In this document: piece by piece, positions 5,811-7,124 of the stretch
How positions within the stretch are numbered: the first letter of the stretch is position 1
How the letters are laid out: every line of letters starts with the position of its first letter
NCBI GenBank assembly: GCA_017613485.1
Contig: JAGADS010000092.1
Location: 1-7,124 of the forward strand
Length of the DNA: 7,124 bases
Direction: 5' to 3'
Source of the DNA: Treponema sp.
Lineage (GTDB): Bacteria; Spirochaetota; Spirochaetia; Treponematales; Treponemataceae
The notes under the pieces: generated by a model
Told to the model about the DNA's origin: nothing
Databases searched by the model: none
Seen by the model: the letters and a program-made list of their open reading frames with translations, nothing else
Program-made: the position numbers and the translations under genes

Positions 5811-6797
5811 ATGGCAAATAAAAAGCACGAGTCACCCCACATTTTGGCCTACATAATGGAAATTGACAAGGCGATACGGAACGGGGAATTTCCCAACGCG
5901 TCTTCCATGAACAAAAAGATGGGATGGACGATTAGCCGGAGCACTTTTCTGCGCTACATGGACATTCTGAAGGACACTTACAAGGCACCGGTGGAATTTG
6001 ACTTTAAGAGGAACGGATACTTTTACACCGACACGACTTATTTTATGCCTCAGGTGATGCTGGCTGAAGGGGAGCTTTTGACACTTTCCACGATTCTGCC
6101 CCTGCTGGACCAGTACAAGAACACTCCGCTGGAAGGTGCATACCGGGGACTCATGCAGAAGCTCTTGGAAATGCTGCCCGACTCAATCTCTGTGGATTCC
6201 TCGCTCATCAACAACGAGGTTCACTTCATCTCGGATCCTATCACGCGGCTTGAAGAGGGCGTCTTTGAAAACGTCCTTCGCGCAACTAAACTTCACCGCA
6301 CGCTTACGCTGGAATACAAGAGCGCCACATCAGCCGACTACGACAGACGGGAATTCGATCCCTACCACATCATCTGCCAGAAGGGGAGCTGGTATCTTTT
6401 GGGCTATTCCCACTCGTCAAATAAAATCCGAACCTATGCAATGCCCCGAATCCGAAATTGTAAGATTACTGAAAAGAGCTTTTCCCTCCCCAAGGATTTT
6501 AAGCTTGAAAACCACATTGACCCCGAGATGGGAATTTGGACCAGCAGCGCCGATGCTTTTACGGTTGAAATTGAATTTGAAAGCCAGCTCAAGACTTTTG
6601 TGAGTGAGAGGATCTGGCACAAGGATCAAATTTTGCGGGAAAATGCCGATGGCAGCGTATACCTCTCGTTCAAGACCAATCAGCTGGGGCATACCGTGTC
6701 ATGGTTGCTGAGCTTTGCAGGAGAAGCAAAAATCCTGAATCCCCCGGAACTTAAGAAAGAAGTCGCAAAGGCCGCCCGTAGGATTTTGAAGGGGTAG
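5811..6797 (+). CDS. WYL-domain transcriptional regulator
   Basis: The 328-residue product has the three-part layout of WYL regulators. An N-terminal winged helix-turn-helix spans about 8-75 (SRSTFLRYMDILKD at 42-55 is the likely recognition region). A WYL domain spans about 145-222, with the namesake residues at 194-196 in GSWYLLGY, the preceding P184, and R207/R213 in KIRTYAMPRIR. A C-terminal WCX extension covers about 245-328. WYL domains are Sm-like folds that bind nucleic acid or nucleotide ligands, and such regulators often control DNA-repair or phage-defence genes. The start is secure (AAGGAG 6 bp upstream). The gene diverges from the HIRAN operon and probably regulates it and itself through the shared intergenic repeats. 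It converges with the XRE–AbrB gene 26 bp downstream, with no hairpin terminator visible between them. G+C is clearly higher than in the DUF262 cluster. Confidence 0.92.
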   Translation: MANKKHESPHILAYIMEIDKAIRNGEFPNASSMNKKMGWTISRSTFLRYMDILKDTYKAPVEFDFKRNGYFYTDTTYFMPQVMLAEGELLTLSTILPLLDQYKNTPLEGAYRGLMQKLLEMLPDSISVDSSLINNEVHFISDPITRLEEGVFENVLRATKLHRTLTLEYKSATSADYDRREFDPYHIICQKGSWYLLGYSHSSNKIRTYAMPRIRNCKITEKSFSLPKDFKLENHIDPEMGIWTSSADAFTVEIEFESQLKTFVSERIWHKDQILRENADGSVYLSFKTNQLGHTVSWLLSFAGEAKILNPPELKKEVAKAARRILKG

Positions 6798-6823
6798 GAG
6801 GTGGCATGACTGGGGTCTATGAA

Positions 6824-7124
6824 TCACTTCTTTAGTTTGCTAACCATATTTGCAAGTGTCAGAAATTTTTCTGATTTTATCAAGGCAAGTCCCTGACCCT
6901 CATCACCAAGGACAACAAGCTGGTCCCCGGTGGAAATGTCGAAAATCTTTCTTGCTTTTGCCGGTATGACAATCTGCCCCTTATCTCCAACAGTAACAAG
7001 CCCAAAGAGATGCTTTCCCTTCGGAGGAAGACCAAGCCCCAGATTTTCCTCAGGCTCATAGTTTGCAAGATCATCAAGAGAAACTCCGAAAATTTCGGCA
7101 AGCTGCTTGCATTTGTCAAGGTCG
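6824..7124 (-). CDS. XRE-type HTH plus AbrB/MazE domain regulator, C-terminal 99 residues (runs off right edge)
   Basis: The frame is open from the window edge to a TGA at 6824-6826, so the N-terminus is missing. The first 20 visible residues (KCKQLAEIFGVSLDDLANYE) are typical of the last helices of an XRE/HTH_3 domain, where a partner helix ends in GVSLDDL. A proline- and glycine-rich linker follows, then an AbrB/MazE/SpoVT swapped-hairpin domain. That domain comprises TVGDKGQIVIPAKARKIFDI at about 44-63, then GDQLVVLGDEGQGLALIKSE and a short helical tail. Both domains bind DNA, so this should be a homo-oligomeric transcription factor. Similar XRE–AbrB proteins usually autoregulate and often sit beside transporter genes; such a neighbour would lie outside this window. 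There is no toxin gene next to it here, so an antitoxin role is not indicated. Confidence 0.85.
   Translation of the reverse strand, partial: DLDKCKQLAEIFGVSLDDLANYEPEENLGLGLPPKGKHLFGLVTVGDKGQIVIPAKARKIFDISTGDQLVVLGDEGQGLALIKSEKFLTLANMVSKLKK

Noticed and set aside
6136..6603. A 155-residue plus-strand open frame inside the WYL gene
   Set aside because: It is out of frame with an unambiguous WYL protein, shows no protein-like motif and has no ribosome site of its own.
6880..7119. A 79-residue minus-strand open frame
   Set aside because: It lies in a different frame from the XRE–AbrB coding sequence, which shows clear domain motifs and covers the same bases, so this is a shadow.

Overview
The window reads as a stretch of a mid-GC, host- or gut-associated bacterial chromosome. 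Strong AAGGAGG-type ribosome sites, TATAAT-type promoters and the gene set (WYL regulator, AAA_14-type ATPase, ArsC/Spx-like protein, XRE–AbrB regulator) would suit a treponeme-like spirochaete or a Firmicute. I favour a spirochaete, but this is only an inference. No rRNA, tRNA, CRISPR array, insertion sequence or phage gene is visible, and no gene-free stretch exceeds about 100 bp.

Layout, left to right. Positions 1-222 (minus) hold the N-terminal 74 residues of an AAA_14-type ATPase with a Walker A motif; its promoter appears to give a leaderless mRNA. Positions 304-660 (minus) encode an ArsC/Spx-like thioredoxin-fold protein with its own promoter. Positions 727-1167 (minus) encode a DUF1810 protein. 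Upstream of it, and probably co-transcribed, is a minus-strand cluster: an unrecognised 216-residue protein (TTG start, 3906), a 54-residue orphan (3245), and a 607-residue DUF262 protein with a C-terminal HNH-type nuclease (3048). The last is a single-chain, GmrSD-like restriction protein, so this cluster is the best candidate for a defence cassette.

Positions 4006-5689 (minus) are a tight two-gene operon: a 314-residue protein with a C-terminal HIRAN domain, then an N-formylglutamate-amidohydrolase-family enzyme 10 bp after its stop. Diverging from it on the plus strand is a WYL-domain regulator (5811-6797). The divergent promoters share a 12-bp-spaced pair of GCAGGA repeats lying midway between the two -10 boxes, which suggests the regulator controls both itself and the HIRAN operon. 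At the right edge (6824-7124, minus) is the C-terminal part of a regulator with the end of an XRE-type helix-turn-helix followed by an AbrB/MazE-type DNA-binding domain.

Base composition is uneven. Hand-counted 60-bp lines in the DUF262 cluster and the amidohydrolase gene have 27-35% G+C (1921-1980: 16 of 60; 2581-2640: 20; 3661-3720: 21; 4201-4260: 18). Lines in the flanking genes have about 47-52% (421-480: 29; 5341-5400: 31; 6181-6240: 28). The roughly 3.5 kb from about 1225 to 4734 therefore looks like an acquired insert between more native genes.
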